From NCBI GenBank assembly GCA_002307375.1, contig NTJI01000002.1:372001-436000 (forward strand): a DNA stretch of 64,000 nucleotides. The letters are read 5' to 3'. Both the position numbers and the translations under genes were made by a program. Source of the stretch: Lysobacteraceae bacterium NML93-0399. Its GTDB lineage: Bacteria > Pseudomonadota > Gammaproteobacteria > Xanthomonadales > Xanthomonadaceae. Below, piece by piece: positions 16,733 through 25,252 of this stretch. Position 1 is the stretch's first letter. Every line of letters begins with the position of its first letter. Below the pieces are notes generated by a model. That model was not told the origin of the DNA. It was given only the letters and a program-made list of their open reading frames with translations, and made no database searches.

Positions 16733-17455
16733 ATGCGACTGCTGCGCCCGCTCTGCTCCAGCCTGCTCCTGTGTATGGTCGGCGTGCCCGCGCTTGCCGC
16801 ACCTGCCAACTACGCCCTCGACCCGGTGCATACGCGGGTGCAGTTCGCGATCGACCACGCCGGTTTCTCGAAGGCCATCGGCACCGTGTCGGGCAGCACG
16901 GGGACGCTGGTGTTCGATCCCGAGGACTGGCAGAGCGCGCGCGTCGAAGTCTCGATCCCGATCGGACGCATCGACCTGGGCGACGACAAGTGGAACCAGG
17001 CCACGCTGGCGCGCGGGCTGCTCGATGCCGAACGGCATCCGGTGGCGACGTTCGTGTCGACGCGCATCGAACCCATTGATGCGCAACGGGCCATCGTCCA
17101 TGGCGATCTGACCCTGCGCGGCGAGACGCGCGAGGTGGCCCTGCAGGTCGTGCTCAACGCGCTCAAGCGCCATCCGCTGCCGCCGTTCCGCCGCACGGTC
17201 GGGTTTTCGGTCACCGCCATGCTCTCGCGCAGCGAGTTCGGCGTCGATGCTTGGAAATCGATGATCGGCGATGCGGTCGAACTGCGGCTCGAAGTGGAGG
17301 CCACGCGCAGCCGCGGCAACGCGGACGCAACGGACGCAATGGACGGGACAGACGAGGCCGACGCATCCGATGCGCCCGATGCCGACCCGCCTGCGCCCGA
17401 CGTGGACGTGGATGACGCCGCGCCCCCTGTACCGCCCGCCGGAGCGGGCCAGTGA
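16733..17455 (+). CDS. YceI-family periplasmic protein with acidic C-terminal tail
   Basis: A 240-aa exported protein. A signal peptide (residues 1-21, ending VPALAA) precedes a YceI lipocalin-like barrel, which in the family binds isoprenoid or quinone-like lipids. Barrel motifs are YALDPVHTRVQFAIDHAG and GDLTLRGETREVAL, with VGFSVTAMLSRSEFGVD near the end. After about residue 195 an Asp/Ala/Pro-rich tail of some 45 residues (DATDAMDGTDEADASDAPD) extends beyond the usual domain. It overlaps the b561 gene by 4 nt (GTGA), which points to co-translation. A longer in-frame start at 16664 was rejected because it would bury the signal peptide. Confidence 0.88.
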   Translation: MRLLRPLCSSLLLCMVGVPALAAPANYALDPVHTRVQFAIDHAGFSKAIGTVSGSTGTLVFDPEDWQSARVEVSIPIGRIDLGDDKWNQATLARGLLDAERHPVATFVSTRIEPIDAQRAIVHGDLTLRGETREVALQVVLNALKRHPLPPFRRTVGFSVTAMLSRSEFGVDAWKSMIGDAVELRLEVEATRSRGNADATDAMDGTDEADASDAPDADPPAPDVDVDDAAPPVPPAGAGQ

Positions 17456-18036
17456 AGCTGCGGAACACCGCCACGCGCTGGGGCGGCGTCAGCCAGCTGC
17501 TGCACTGGATGGTGGTCGCGCTGATCCTGACCACCGGCGTCATGGGTCTGCTCATGGGCGACATGCGCAACAGCCCGACCAAGATCGAGATCTACGCGCT
17601 GCACAAGTCGCTGGGCCTGACGATCCTCGCCCTCGCGGCGCTGCGCCTGGTCTGGCGCGCCGGCGCCGGTGCGCCGTTGCCGCCGCCCGGCACGCCGCGC
17701 TGGCAACATCGCGCCGCCGCCACCAGCCACTGGCTGCTCTACGGTCTGCTGTTCGCGCTGCCACTCAGCGGCTGGACCTTCAACTCCGCCGCGGGTTATC
17801 CGCTGCAGTGGTTCAAGCTGGTGAACCTCCCGGCCCTGACCGCCCGCGATGCCGACCTGCGCCAGCTTGCGGGCAACGTCCACGAATGGCTGTTCTGGCT
17901 TCTGGTCGTCGTCGCGCTGCTGCACGCCGCGGCCGCGCTGTATCACCACCTGATCCTGCGCGACGACACCCTCGCGCGCATGTTGCCCCGCGGCTGGCTG
18001 CGTGCCGGCGCATCCTCCACCCGAACTCAGGACTGA
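17452..18036 (+). CDS. Cytochrome b561, di-haem membrane protein
   Basis: A 194-aa integral membrane cytochrome of the prokaryotic b561 family, expected to pass electrons between the quinone pool and periplasmic partners. Four hydrophobic segments are visible, with candidate haem histidines in SQLLHWMVVALI, ALHKSLGLTIL, ATSHWLLYGLLF and NVHEWLFWLLVVVALLHA. It has a GTG start inside the upstream YceI stop. It lies between two YceI genes. Fusions and neighbourhoods of b561 with YceI are common, so the three products probably act in one membrane redox or lipid-carrier task. Confidence 0.9.
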   Translation: MKLRNTATRWGGVSQLLHWMVVALILTTGVMGLLMGDMRNSPTKIEIYALHKSLGLTILALAALRLVWRAGAGAPLPPPGTPRWQHRAAATSHWLLYGLLFALPLSGWTFNSAAGYPLQWFKLVNLPALTARDADLRQLAGNVHEWLFWLLVVVALLHAAAALYHHLILRDDTLARMLPRGWLRAGASSTRTQD

Positions 18037-18041
18037 CCCCC

Positions 18042-18599
18042 ATGCGCACGCCCCGCCTGTTCGCCGCCGGCCTCCTGGCCACCGTCCTAGCCCTGCCCGC
18101 CTTCGCCGCCGACTACACCCAGGCGCCCGGCTCCTCGCTGGCCTTTGCCGGCACCTACCAGGGCGAGACCTTCTCGGGCACGTTCCCGGGCTTCCGCTCC
18201 ACGGTCAGCTTCGACCCGGCAGACCTCGCCGCAGGCAGGCTGTCGGTGAGCATCCCCCTCGCCACCGCCACCACACAGAACGACGACTACGATGCCGAGA
18301 TGCGCGGCGCCGCGTTCTTCGATGCGTCGAGGTTCGCCCAGGCCACCTACACCGCGACGGGTTTCCGCGATCTCGGCAACGGCCAATACGCCGCCGACGG
18401 CACGCTGGAACTGCGCGGCCTGCGCAAGCCGGTCACCCTGACCTTCACCTGGACGCCGGGCAGCCGACCGTTGCTCTCGGGTCGCGCCACGGTGCGGCGT
18501 CTGGACTTCAACGTCGGCGGCGGCGACTGGGCCGATACCGGCACCATTCCGAACGAGATCGCGGTCAGCACGCGGGTCTATCTGCAGCCGGTGAACTGA
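18042..18599 (+). CDS. YceI-family periplasmic protein
   Basis: A 185-aa second YceI protein. The signal peptide ends in LPAFAADY (cut near residue 22). The barrel carries FAGTYQGETFSGTFPGF, a paired-strand segment AEMRGAAFFDASRFAQATYTA (partly shown: RGAAFFDASRFAQATY) and the closing DWADTGTIPNEI. It starts 5 bp after the b561 stop, so it belongs to the same operon. It lacks the acidic tail of the first YceI protein. The ligand is not known. Confidence 0.9.
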   Translation: MRTPRLFAAGLLATVLALPAFAADYTQAPGSSLAFAGTYQGETFSGTFPGFRSTVSFDPADLAAGRLSVSIPLATATTQNDDYDAEMRGAAFFDASRFAQATYTATGFRDLGNGQYAADGTLELRGLRKPVTLTFTWTPGSRPLLSGRATVRRLDFNVGGGDWADTGTIPNEIAVSTRVYLQPVN

Positions 18600-18617
18600 G
18601 TTCGCTCGGATGCGTTC

Positions 18618-18639
18618 AGCCGGCGAGTCCTCGCCGGCT
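18618..18639 (+). terminator. Hairpin after the YceI-b561-YceI operon
   Basis: A perfect 9-bp stem, AGCCGGCGA and TCGCCGGCT, with loop GTCC, 18 bp after the YceI stop. The following sequence has only TTCCG, so a rho-independent terminator is possible but weak. Confidence 0.5.
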
Positions 18640-18664
18640 TCCGCCGAGCCCGGTGGCTCTGCAG

Positions 18665-19325
18665 TTGCCGTTGCTTTGGCTTTGACTTCGACTTTTGCTT
18701 TTGCTTGGGCTTTGGCTTCCGCTTCGGCTTTGGCTTCGGCTCCCAGCTTTTGATCTGCCGAGCCGTAAAGCGAGCCGAGCACCGCAGCCTGGCGCGGCCG
18801 AAGAGCAGCCCATGTCTGAGCGCAGCGAGTTTGGGCTGCGTGCCGCGTCAGGCGAGGAGCGCAGGGGACCGATGCGGCTTCATCGCATCGGCTCGCGTCC
18901 GGCGAAAGCGGTTTTGCTTACTTTTGACAAGACAAAAGTAAGCCGCGCGCGAAGCGCGTGGAAGCTCTGGGTTTGATTTTGATTTCGCTTCTTGCTGTTG
19001 CGCACAAGCGCAGAAATCACTGCCAAGACAAAGTGCAAGGCTTTCGCCCGCTGTCGCGTGCGAGTTCCTTTTGGAAGGACCCAAAAGGAACCAAAAGGTC
19101 CTTTCGCCGGACGCGATCCGCCGCATGAAGCCGCGGCGGTTCCCTGCGCTTCTCGGACGACGGGGCACGCAGCCCAAACTCGCTTCGCTCAGACATGGGC
19201 TGCTCTTCGACCCCGCCGTCCTGCGATGCTCGGCTCGCTTTACGGCTCGCAGTCAACAGCGGAAAGCAAGAGCCAAAGCAAAGCAAAGCAAAGCAAAGGC
19301 AGCAGCAAAGCAACAGCAACAGCAA
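18665..19325. repeat. Inverted pair of a ~260-bp non-coding repeat element
   Basis: Two copies of one element face each other, left at about 18665-18952 and right at about 19060-19325 (reverse strand). Each begins with a pyrimidine-rich TTGCTTTGGC-type microsatellite tract, then a core of about 165 bp highly similar by eye (shared words include GTAAAGCGAGCCGAGCA, GAGCAGCCCATGTCTGAGCG and GAGTTTGGGCTGCGTGCC). Each ends with a CTTTTG/CAAAAG hairpin (18917-18943 and 19064-19100). Both cores have the same short open frame (EEQPMSERSEFGLRA), but no start, RBS or domain supports a gene. The whole gap 18640-19352 holds nothing else. Confidence 0.75.
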
Positions 19326-19352
19326 CCAACGCCAACAGCGCACCCGGCGATC

Positions 19353-19586
19353 TCAATCGCGCAACAGGCCCCGCACACCTTGCACATCGAACGGCCAATC
19401 CAGTTCGCGGCCGCCCCGACTCCGCAGCACCGGCACCCGGCTGCCATAGCGCGCTTCGAGACCCGCGTCGTCGTCGATGAAGACGCTTTCGAACTCCGGG
19501 GCGCCGGCGGCGGCAAGCACGGCCAGCGCCAGATCGCACAGGTGGCAGTCGTCGCGCTGGTACAGGATCGGGGCCGGAACTGTCAT
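19353..19586 (-). CDS. Glutaredoxin-like protein (DUF836 type)
   Basis: A 77-aa thioredoxin-fold protein. The N-terminal strand LYQRDDCHLCDLALAVL contains the CxxC redox motif (CHLC, residues 14-17). The cis-proline segment SRVPVLRSRGG follows, as in glutaredoxin-like DUF836 proteins. Length is normal for this short family. The start at 19586 is 48 bp from the divergent sdaA start. Thiol-disulfide exchange is inferred from the fold; the partner is unknown. Confidence 0.85.
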   Translation of the reverse strand: MTVPAPILYQRDDCHLCDLALAVLAAAGAPEFESVFIDDDAGLEARYGSRVPVLRSRGGRELDWPFDVQGVRGLLRD

Positions 19587-19634
19587 GCCGCGTCGCGTCA
19601 GGTAAGGGTCGGAAGCGGCCCGTAGAATAGCCGC

Positions 19635-21017
19635 ATGGCAGTCAGCACCTTCGACCTCTACAAGATCGGCATCGGGCCGAGTTCCTCGCATACCGTCGGG
19701 CCGATGCGCGCCGGTGCGCGCTTCGTGCGCCGCTGGCTGGAGGTGCCCGGGCGCCTGCCCGACGTGACGCGCATCCGCGCCGAGGTGTTCGGTTCGCTGG
19801 CGCTGACCGGCCGCGGCCACGGCACCGACAAGGCGGTGATGATGGGCCTGGAAGGCCACATGCCGAACGCCATCGACCCGGACATCATCCCCGACGCGCT
19901 CGAGCGCATCCGCGGCACGCGGCGCATCCGTCTGGGCGGCAGCCACGAGATCGATTTCGAGGAAAAGCGCGACCTGGTGATGAACAAGCGCCAGAAGCTG
20001 CCCTTCCACACCAACGGCATGCGCTTCACCGCCTACGCCGCAGACGATTCGGTGATCGCCACGCGCGATTACTACTCGGTCGGTGGCGGCTTCGTGGTCA
20101 ACGAGGACGAGGCTGCGGAAGACCGCATCGTCGCCGATACCACCGACGTGCCGTATCCGTTCACGAGCGGCGACGAGCTGATCGCGCGCGCGCAGGACAG
20201 CGGCCTGGGCATCGCGCGGCTGATGCTCGAGAACGAAAAGGTCTGGCGCAGCGAGGACGAGATCCGCGCCGGCCTGCGCGAGATCTGGCAGGCGATGCAG
20301 GCCTGCGTGGAGCGCGGCACGCGCCAGAGCGGCACCCTGCCCGGCGGCCTGCACGTCACGCGGCGAGCGCCGGCGCTGTATCGCGAACTGTCGTCCAAGC
20401 CCGAAGCGGCGATGCGCGACCCGCTGACGACGCTCGACTGGGTCAACCTCTACGCACTCGCGGTCAACGAGGAGAACGCCGCCGGCGGCCGCGTCGTCAC
20501 CGCTCCCACCAATGGCGCGGCGGGCATCCTGCCGGCGGTGCTGCACTACTACGACCGCTTCATTCCCGGCGCCACCGAACAGGGCGTGTTCGACTTCCTG
20601 CTGACCGCGGCCGCGGTGGGCATTCTCTACAAGGAGAACGCGTCGATCTCCGGCGCCGAGGTTGGCTGCCAGGGCGAAGTGGGCGTCGCGTGCTCGATGG
20701 CCGCCGCTGGCCTCACCGCCGCGCTCGGTGGCACGCCCAGCCAGATCGAGAACGCGGCCGAGATCGGCATGGAACACAACCTCGGGCTCACCTGCGACCC
20801 GATCGGCGGGCTGGTGCAGATTCCCTGCATCGAGCGCAACGCGATGGGCGCGGTCAAGGCGATCAACGCCTCGCGTATGGCCTTCCGCGGCGACGGCAAG
20901 CACAAGGTCAGCCTCGACAAGGTCATCAAGACCATGCGCGACACCGGCCGCGACATGCGCGACAAATACAAGGAAACCTCGCGCGGCGGCCTGGCCGTGA
21001 ACGTCATCGAGTGCTGA
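19635..21017 (+). CDS. sdaA: L-serine ammonia-lyase, iron-sulfur type
   Basis: A 460-aa single-chain serine dehydratase that converts L-serine to pyruvate and ammonia using a 4Fe-4S cluster. The N-terminal beta domain has the signature [16 protein letters not shown] (residues about 10-25). The C-terminal catalytic domain carries the cluster cysteines, seen as [24 protein letters not shown] and nearby residues. Length matches E. coli SdaA (about 454). It is followed 4 bp later by the DUF1622 gene. Confidence 0.96.
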   Translation: MAVSTFDLYKIGIGPSSSHTVGPMRAGARFVRRWLEVPGRLPDVTRIRAEVFGSLALTGRGHGTDKAVMMGLEGHMPNAIDPDIIPDALERIRGTRRIRLGGSHEIDFEEKRDLVMNKRQKLPFHTNGMRFTAYAADDSVIATRDYYSVGGGFVVNEDEAAEDRIVADTTDVPYPFTSGDELIARAQDSGLGIARLMLENEKVWRSEDEIRAGLREIWQAMQACVERGTRQSGTLPGGLHVTRRAPALYRELSSKPEAAMRDPLTTLDWVNLYALAVNEENAAGGRVVTAPTNGAAGILPAVLHYYDRFIPGATEQGVFDFLLTAAAVGILYKENASISGAEVGCQGEVGVACSMAAAGLTAALGGTPSQIENAAEIGMEHNLGLTCDPIGGLVQIPCIERNAMGAVKAINASRMAFRGDGKHKVSLDKVIKTMRDTGRDMRDKYKETSRGGLAVNVIEC

Positions 21018-21021
21018 ACCG

Positions 21022-21405
21022 ATGGTGACGCTGAGCGCGCCGCTGGTCGACTGGGTGAGCTGGAGCCTGCAGGCGCTCGAGCTGATCGGCGTGGCGGTGA
21101 TCCTGGGCGGCTTCATATTCGCCACGATCCGCTGGCCGCGCGAACTGCGCGAGCGCGGCACGCAGGGCGCCTATCTCGCCTACCGCAAGCACAGCGTACG
21201 CGGGCTGATCCTGGGGCTGGAGTTTCTCGTCGCCGGCGACATCATCCGCACGATCGTCGTCGAGTACAGCGTCGAGAGCCTGCTGATGTTGGGCGCGATG
21301 GTGCTGATCCGCACCTTCCTGGTGTTCGCGCTGCATCTGGAGATCGATGGCCGTCTGCCCTGGCGCCAGGGGCGCGCACCCGGCGAGCAGTCCGACAGCG
21401 ACTGA
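21022..21405 (+). CDS. DUF1622 inner-membrane protein
   Basis: A 127-aa protein with three predicted membrane helices (ELIGVAVILGGFIFATI, GLILGLEFLVAGDIIRTIV and LMLGAMVLIRTFLVFALHLE), matching the DUF1622 family in length and layout. A polar tail rich in Arg, Asp and Ser follows. It begins 4 bp after sdaA and is probably co-transcribed. Function unknown. Convergent with hom. Confidence 0.82.
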   Translation: MVTLSAPLVDWVSWSLQALELIGVAVILGGFIFATIRWPRELRERGTQGAYLAYRKHSVRGLILGLEFLVAGDIIRTIVVEYSVESLLMLGAMVLIRTFLVFALHLEIDGRLPWRQGRAPGEQSDSD

Positions 21406-21612
21406 TCGGGCCGTCCGTCGATTCGGGCGTTGATGCGCCCGGGATGGTCATCGCTGCGTGCAAGACCGCCGGCCGAGCCGACATCGGGTCTCGTCGGCCT
21501 TCGCAACTGTACCGGCGGGACCTGTCCGCCGGGCCACAGCGTCTACCGCGCACGGCCCCCGAGCCCCACATCTGCGTGTCCGACCGGGTGCCTGACTATC
21601 CTGGCGCGCGTG

Positions 21613-22701
21613 TCAGTCGACCTGCGCGCTGGCGATGCCGAGCACATCGTCGAGCAGGGCCGCAGCCGTGACGTCCGCCCCTGCGCCCGGCCCCTGGATG
21701 ACCAGCGGTTGGTCGCTGTAGCGGTCGCTGTGGATCGCCACGCGGTTGTCGGTGCCGCTGCCGGCGCACAGCGGATGGTCGGCCGGCAGTGCGCGCAGGC
21801 CGACCCGCGCGCCATGCACATCGAAGCGGCCGACGAAACACAGGCGCAGGCCCTGCGCGGCGGCGTGCGCGCGCCGCGCTTCCAGATCGGCATCGAGCGA
21901 TTCGAGTGCGGCATCGACCGCTGCGTCGTCCGTGCGCGCGAGCGCTTCGGGTACCAGCGACTCGACCTCGACTTCGTGCGCCGGCACTGCGATACCCGAC
22001 GCGCGCGCCAGGATCAGCAACTTGCGCCGCACGTCCTCGCCCGACAGATCGACGCGGGGATCGGGCTCGGTGAAGCCGGCCGCGCGCGCCTGCCGCACCA
22101 GTGCGGAAAACGGCACGCTGCCGTCGTGGCGGCCGAACAGCCAGGCCAGCGAGCCCGACAGCACGCCCTCGATCGCATGGATCCGGTCACCACCGTCGAT
22201 CAGCGCGCGCAGGCTGCGCAGCAGCGGCAATCCGGCGCCGACGGTCGCGCTGTCGCCGTAGCGGCCACCCGTCGCGCGCGCATCGCCGATCGCCAGCGCA
22301 CGTCCCAGGTCTCCCCCGGTCCCGAGCTTGTTGGCCGTGACCACGTGCACGCCGCGAGCCAGCCATTCGGGATGCCAGTCGGCGACGGTCTCGCTGGCGG
22401 TCGCGTCGACGATGATGTCGCCCGGGCGCGGACTTTCGCCCTCCGCCCACGGCGGAAACCCGCCGAGGCGACGTGCGGCGCCACGCGCCTGGGCGAGTGC
22501 AGCATGCAGATCGTCGCCGCCCGACACCTGCGTGCGCGAATTGCACAGCCATGCGACCTCGGGCAGTGCGACGCCCTGCGCGGCCAGACGCGCATAGCGG
22601 GCGACGAAAGCCGAGCCGACCGTGCCGGTGCCCAGCAATGCGAGCCGCGCCGGCACCGGTTGCTTTCGACGCCCCTGACGCAGGGACACGACCGCGCTCA
22701 C
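21613..22701 (-). CDS. hom: Homoserine dehydrogenase, monofunctional
   Basis: Reduces aspartate semialdehyde to homoserine with NAD(P)H. The 362-aa protein has the Rossmann motif ALLGTGTVGSAFV near residues 22-34, then NKLGTGGDLG and the catalytic-domain segment EGVLSGSLAWLFG (family pattern GT.NYIL). It has no aspartokinase domain and no C-terminal ACT domain, so allosteric threonine control is not expected. It overlaps metB by the 4-nt ATGA and is the last gene of the riboswitch-led metX-metB-hom operon. Confidence 0.92.
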   Translation of the reverse strand: MSAVVSLRQGRRKQPVPARLALLGTGTVGSAFVARYARLAAQGVALPEVAWLCNSRTQVSGGDDLHAALAQARGAARRLGGFPPWAEGESPRPGDIIVDATASETVADWHPEWLARGVHVVTANKLGTGGDLGRALAIGDARATGGRYGDSATVGAGLPLLRSLRALIDGGDRIHAIEGVLSGSLAWLFGRHDGSVPFSALVRQARAAGFTEPDPRVDLSGEDVRRKLLILARASGIAVPAHEVEVESLVPEALARTDDAAVDAALESLDADLEARRAHAAAQGLRLCFVGRFDVHGARVGLRALPADHPLCAGSGTDNRVAIHSDRYSDQPLVIQGPGAGADVTAAALLDDVLGIASAQVD

Positions 22702-23939
22702 GCCTCGACTCCGGCGCGCGCCGGGCGCGCGGCGCGCTCGAGCACCGCGGCCGCGCGGGCCAGGCCCGTCTCGAGATCCTCCAGCAGGTCCTCGAGTGCC
22801 TCAATGCCCACCGATACGCGCAGCAGACCGTCGGAAATGCCGGCCGCCGCGCGCGCGGCCGGCGACATCGCCGCGTGCGTCATCGTTGCCGGATGCGCGA
22901 TCAGGCTTTCGACGCCGCCCAGCGATTCGGCCAGCGTAAACTGGGCCAGCCCCTCGACGAAGGCGCGTACCACGTCCTGCTGCGCGACGCCGGGCGCGGC
23001 AGCCAGTTCGAACGAAAGCATCGCGCCGAAGCCGGACTGCTGGCGCGCGGCGATCGCGTGGCCCGGGTGCGCGGCCAGGCCCGGATACAGCACACGCGAC
23101 ACGGCCGGGTGCGCGTCGAGCAGCGCGACCACGCCGGCGGTGTTCTCCTGATGCACGCGCAGTCGCGCATCCAGCGTGCGCAGGCCACGCAGGGTCAGGA
23201 AGCTGTCGAACGGCGTCCCGGTGATGCCGAGCGCATTCGCCCACCACGCGAGCTGCGCGTGCAGCTCGGCATCGCGCGCGATCACCGCACCACCCACGAC
23301 ATCGCTGTGGCCGTTGATGTACTTGGTGGTCGAATGCAGCACCACGTCGGCACCGAATTCGATCGGGCGTTGCAGCGCCGGCGACAGGAAGGTGTTGTCG
23401 ACGACGGCGATCGCGCCGGCCCGGTGTGCGGCCTCGATGACGAAGCGCAGGTCGGTGATGCGCAGCAGCGGATTGGAGGGCGTTTCGATCAGCACCGCCT
23501 TCGGCCGCGTCGCCAGCGCGTCGGCCAGCGCGCGTGGATCCGTCAGATCGGTCGTGACCAGTTCGAAATGGCCCTTGCGCGCCAGCGCATCGAACAGCCG
23601 CCAGCTGCCACCGTAGGCATCGTGCGGCACGACCAGGCGGTCGCCGGGCGTGAGCAGCGCGTTGAGCACCAGCGTGATCGCGGCCATGCCGGTCGGGGTG
23701 ACCACGCCGCCGGCGCCGCCTTCGAGCTCGGCCAGCGCGTCGCCCAGCAGGTCGCGCGTGGGATTGCCGCTGCGGGTGTAGTCGTACTGCCGTTTCTCAC
23801 CGAAGCCGGCAAAGCTGAAATTGCTCGACAGCACCAGCGGTGGCGTGACTGCGCCGAAGGCCGGATCGCGGTCGATGCCGGCGCGCACGGCGCGGGTCGC
23901 CGGTCGGCAGGTGATGGAGTCGGCGGCGTGGATGCTCAT
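22698..23939 (-). CDS. metB: Cystathionine gamma-synthase/O-succinylhomoserine sulfhydrylase-type PLP enzyme
   Basis: A 413-aa Cys/Met-metabolism PLP enzyme. The PLP lysine is Lys206 in VLHSTTKYINGHSDVVGG. YTRSGNPTRDLL (residues about 54-65) and ETPSNPLLRI (about 152-161) are family substrate-binding motifs. In this operon it would condense O-succinylhomoserine with cysteine or sulfide. Which sulfur donor it uses cannot be read from sequence alone. It overlaps metX (23936-23939) and hom (22698-22701) by ATGA. Confidence 0.9.
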   Translation of the reverse strand: MSIHAADSITCRPATRAVRAGIDRDPAFGAVTPPLVLSSNFSFAGFGEKRQYDYTRSGNPTRDLLGDALAELEGGAGGVVTPTGMAAITLVLNALLTPGDRLVVPHDAYGGSWRLFDALARKGHFELVTTDLTDPRALADALATRPKAVLIETPSNPLLRITDLRFVIEAAHRAGAIAVVDNTFLSPALQRPIEFGADVVLHSTTKYINGHSDVVGGAVIARDAELHAQLAWWANALGITGTPFDSFLTLRGLRTLDARLRVHQENTAGVVALLDAHPAVSRVLYPGLAAHPGHAIAARQQSGFGAMLSFELAAAPGVAQQDVVRAFVEGLAQFTLAESLGGVESLIAHPATMTHAAMSPAARAAAGISDGLLRVSVGIEALEDLLEDLETGLARAAAVLERAARPARAGVEA

Positions 23940-24988
23940 GCGGGTTCTCCGGACGTGGGGGCGCGCAGCGCGGCTGCGAGCAGTGCGTCGATGCGGTCGG
24001 TTTCCTTGAGGAAGGCATCGTGTCCATAGGGCGAGCGCAACACGCGCAACTGGCCGTTGGGCCCGAGGCCTTCGAGCAGCGTTACCGCATCCGACAGCGG
24101 CACGATGCGGTCGCCTTCGACTGCGACGACGGTCGTCGGCACCTCGATGTCATGCGGGTCGACGCGGTGCAGATCGATCGATTCCGACAGCCGCAGCCAC
24201 GCGGTGACCGGCGTGTGTGCGACGTAACGAGCGCCCGCGGCGTCGAGGTAGTCCTCGGCGGCCACGCGCACGCGGCCGTTGACGACTTCAGACGGCGCGT
24301 CGAAGCGCGCAGCGAATTCCTCGGGCGTGCGGTAGCTGAGCATCGCGAACTGGCGGGCCAGCGACAGGCCCTGGATCTCGGCGCACTGCAGCTGGCCCAG
24401 CGCCACGGTCTGCCGCTGCAGTGCGCGCCACGCGGCGGCATAGGGATGTGCGCGATGCGCGCCGCTGATCGCGACCAGGCGCTGCAGGCGATCGCCATGG
24501 CGGGCAGCGAACTGCAGCCCGACGAGCGCGCCGTAGGAGTAGCCGACGAAGGCGTGCAGGCATGCGATGCCGAGCGCATCGAGCAGGGCGGCGATCGCAT
24601 CGGCCTGGTCACCGGTGTCGATCGGCGCATCGAGCATGCCGTCCGCGCCGACGAAGTCGAAGGACAACAGCCGAACCTGCGCCGGGTCGAGCGTGCGCCC
24701 GCCCGCGACCAGGCCTTCGAGCCAGCCGGCCGACGCATCGGCGGCGTTGGTGGCCAGATGCCGGTGCGCGGAGATGCCACCGGCGACGAACACCACCGGC
24801 GCACCGCGTGTGCCCTGCAGTTCGTAGCGCAGCGTGACGTGGCGTTCGCCCGCATGGCGCGTCGCCAGCACGACCGCGTGTTCGCCACGCATGGATGCGG
24901 CGTGCGCGGTCTCGACGGGAAACACGGCGCTCCACCCTGATTCGGGTGGCGCTTCGGAACGGTGGACGGCGGTATCGACGAGGCTCAT
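23936..24988 (-). CDS. metX: Homoserine O-succinyltransferase, MetX fold
   Basis: A 350-aa alpha/beta-hydrolase acyltransferase that activates homoserine for methionine synthesis. The nucleophile serine is in FVGYSYGALVGLQFA, and the acid and histidine come in VAVEGDRIVPLSD and SPYGHDAFLKE. MetX-fold enzymes of Xanthomonadaceae are reported to prefer succinyl-CoA over acetyl-CoA, which is my reason for the name. The ATG at 24988 (MSLVDTAVHRS) was chosen over 25018 because the extra ten residues look like leader. It is first in the operon, with a SAM-I riboswitch about 100 bp upstream. Confidence 0.88.
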   Translation of the reverse strand: MSLVDTAVHRSEAPPESGWSAVFPVETAHAASMRGEHAVVLATRHAGERHVTLRYELQGTRGAPVVFVAGGISAHRHLATNAADASAGWLEGLVAGGRTLDPAQVRLLSFDFVGADGMLDAPIDTGDQADAIAALLDALGIACLHAFVGYSYGALVGLQFAARHGDRLQRLVAISGAHRAHPYAAAWRALQRQTVALGQLQCAEIQGLSLARQFAMLSYRTPEEFAARFDAPSEVVNGRVRVAAEDYLDAAGARYVAHTPVTAWLRLSESIDLHRVDPHDIEVPTTVVAVEGDRIVPLSDAVTLLEGLGPNGQLRVLRSPYGHDAFLKETDRIDALLAAALRAPTSGEPA

Positions 24989-25084
24989 GGCGCGGCATTT
25001 CCGGATGGACGGGGCCATCGCGTCGCGCGGGGTATGCCGGAAGCCGCCTCGGGGCGGAACACGCCATCGGCCGGAGCCGATGCC

Positions 25085-25218
25085 GCATCACCATCTTCCG
25101 GTGGACACGCAGGTCCCCGCAGGACTTGGCACCGCGATGGACGCCGCGCGAGGCGCGGATCCCATCAGGTTGCCCCGGCATCAAAGGGCCTGTCCCTCCG
25201 CCGGATCTCGATGGATGC
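25085..25218 (-). promoter_or_regulatory. SAM-I (S-box) riboswitch
   Basis: Read on the minus strand, the leader of metX carries the full S-box core. P1 5' strand is GCATCCATC. GGAGGGACAGGCCC is followed by TTTGATGCCGGGGCAACC, a P3 hairpin GATGG...CCATC enclosing CCGCGC-CTC-GCGCGG, GGTGCCAAGTCCTGC, a P4 with GGAC/GTCC, and the 3' P1 strand GATGGTGATGC. These words match the SAM-I consensus almost position by position. SAM binding should shut down metX-metB-hom. No U-rich terminator follows, so control at translation initiation is more likely than attenuation. Confidence 0.93.
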
Positions 25219-25223
25219 CGCGC

Positions 25224-25252
25224 AGATTGCCAGCGCGCCGCAGCAGTGTCAA
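25224..25252 (-). promoter_or_regulatory. Sigma70 promoter of the metX operon
   Basis: On the minus strand a consensus -35 TTGACA (25252-25247) is followed by exactly 17 bp and a -10 CAATCT (25229-25224). The expected start point near 25217-25218 coincides with the first base of riboswitch P1, which supports both calls. Confidence 0.75.

Noticed and set aside
18695-19343. Small proteins containing MSERSEFGLR in the inverted repeat
   Set aside because: The frame is shared because the DNA is duplicated. Neither copy has a ribosome site or a recognisable domain, so I treat it as part of the repeat.
21406-21612. Small gene or RNA between DUF1622 and hom
   Set aside because: This is a convergent gap of about 200 bp. 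Short frames lack ribosome sites, and the only hairpin (GGCGGGACCTGTCCGCC) has no T-tract.
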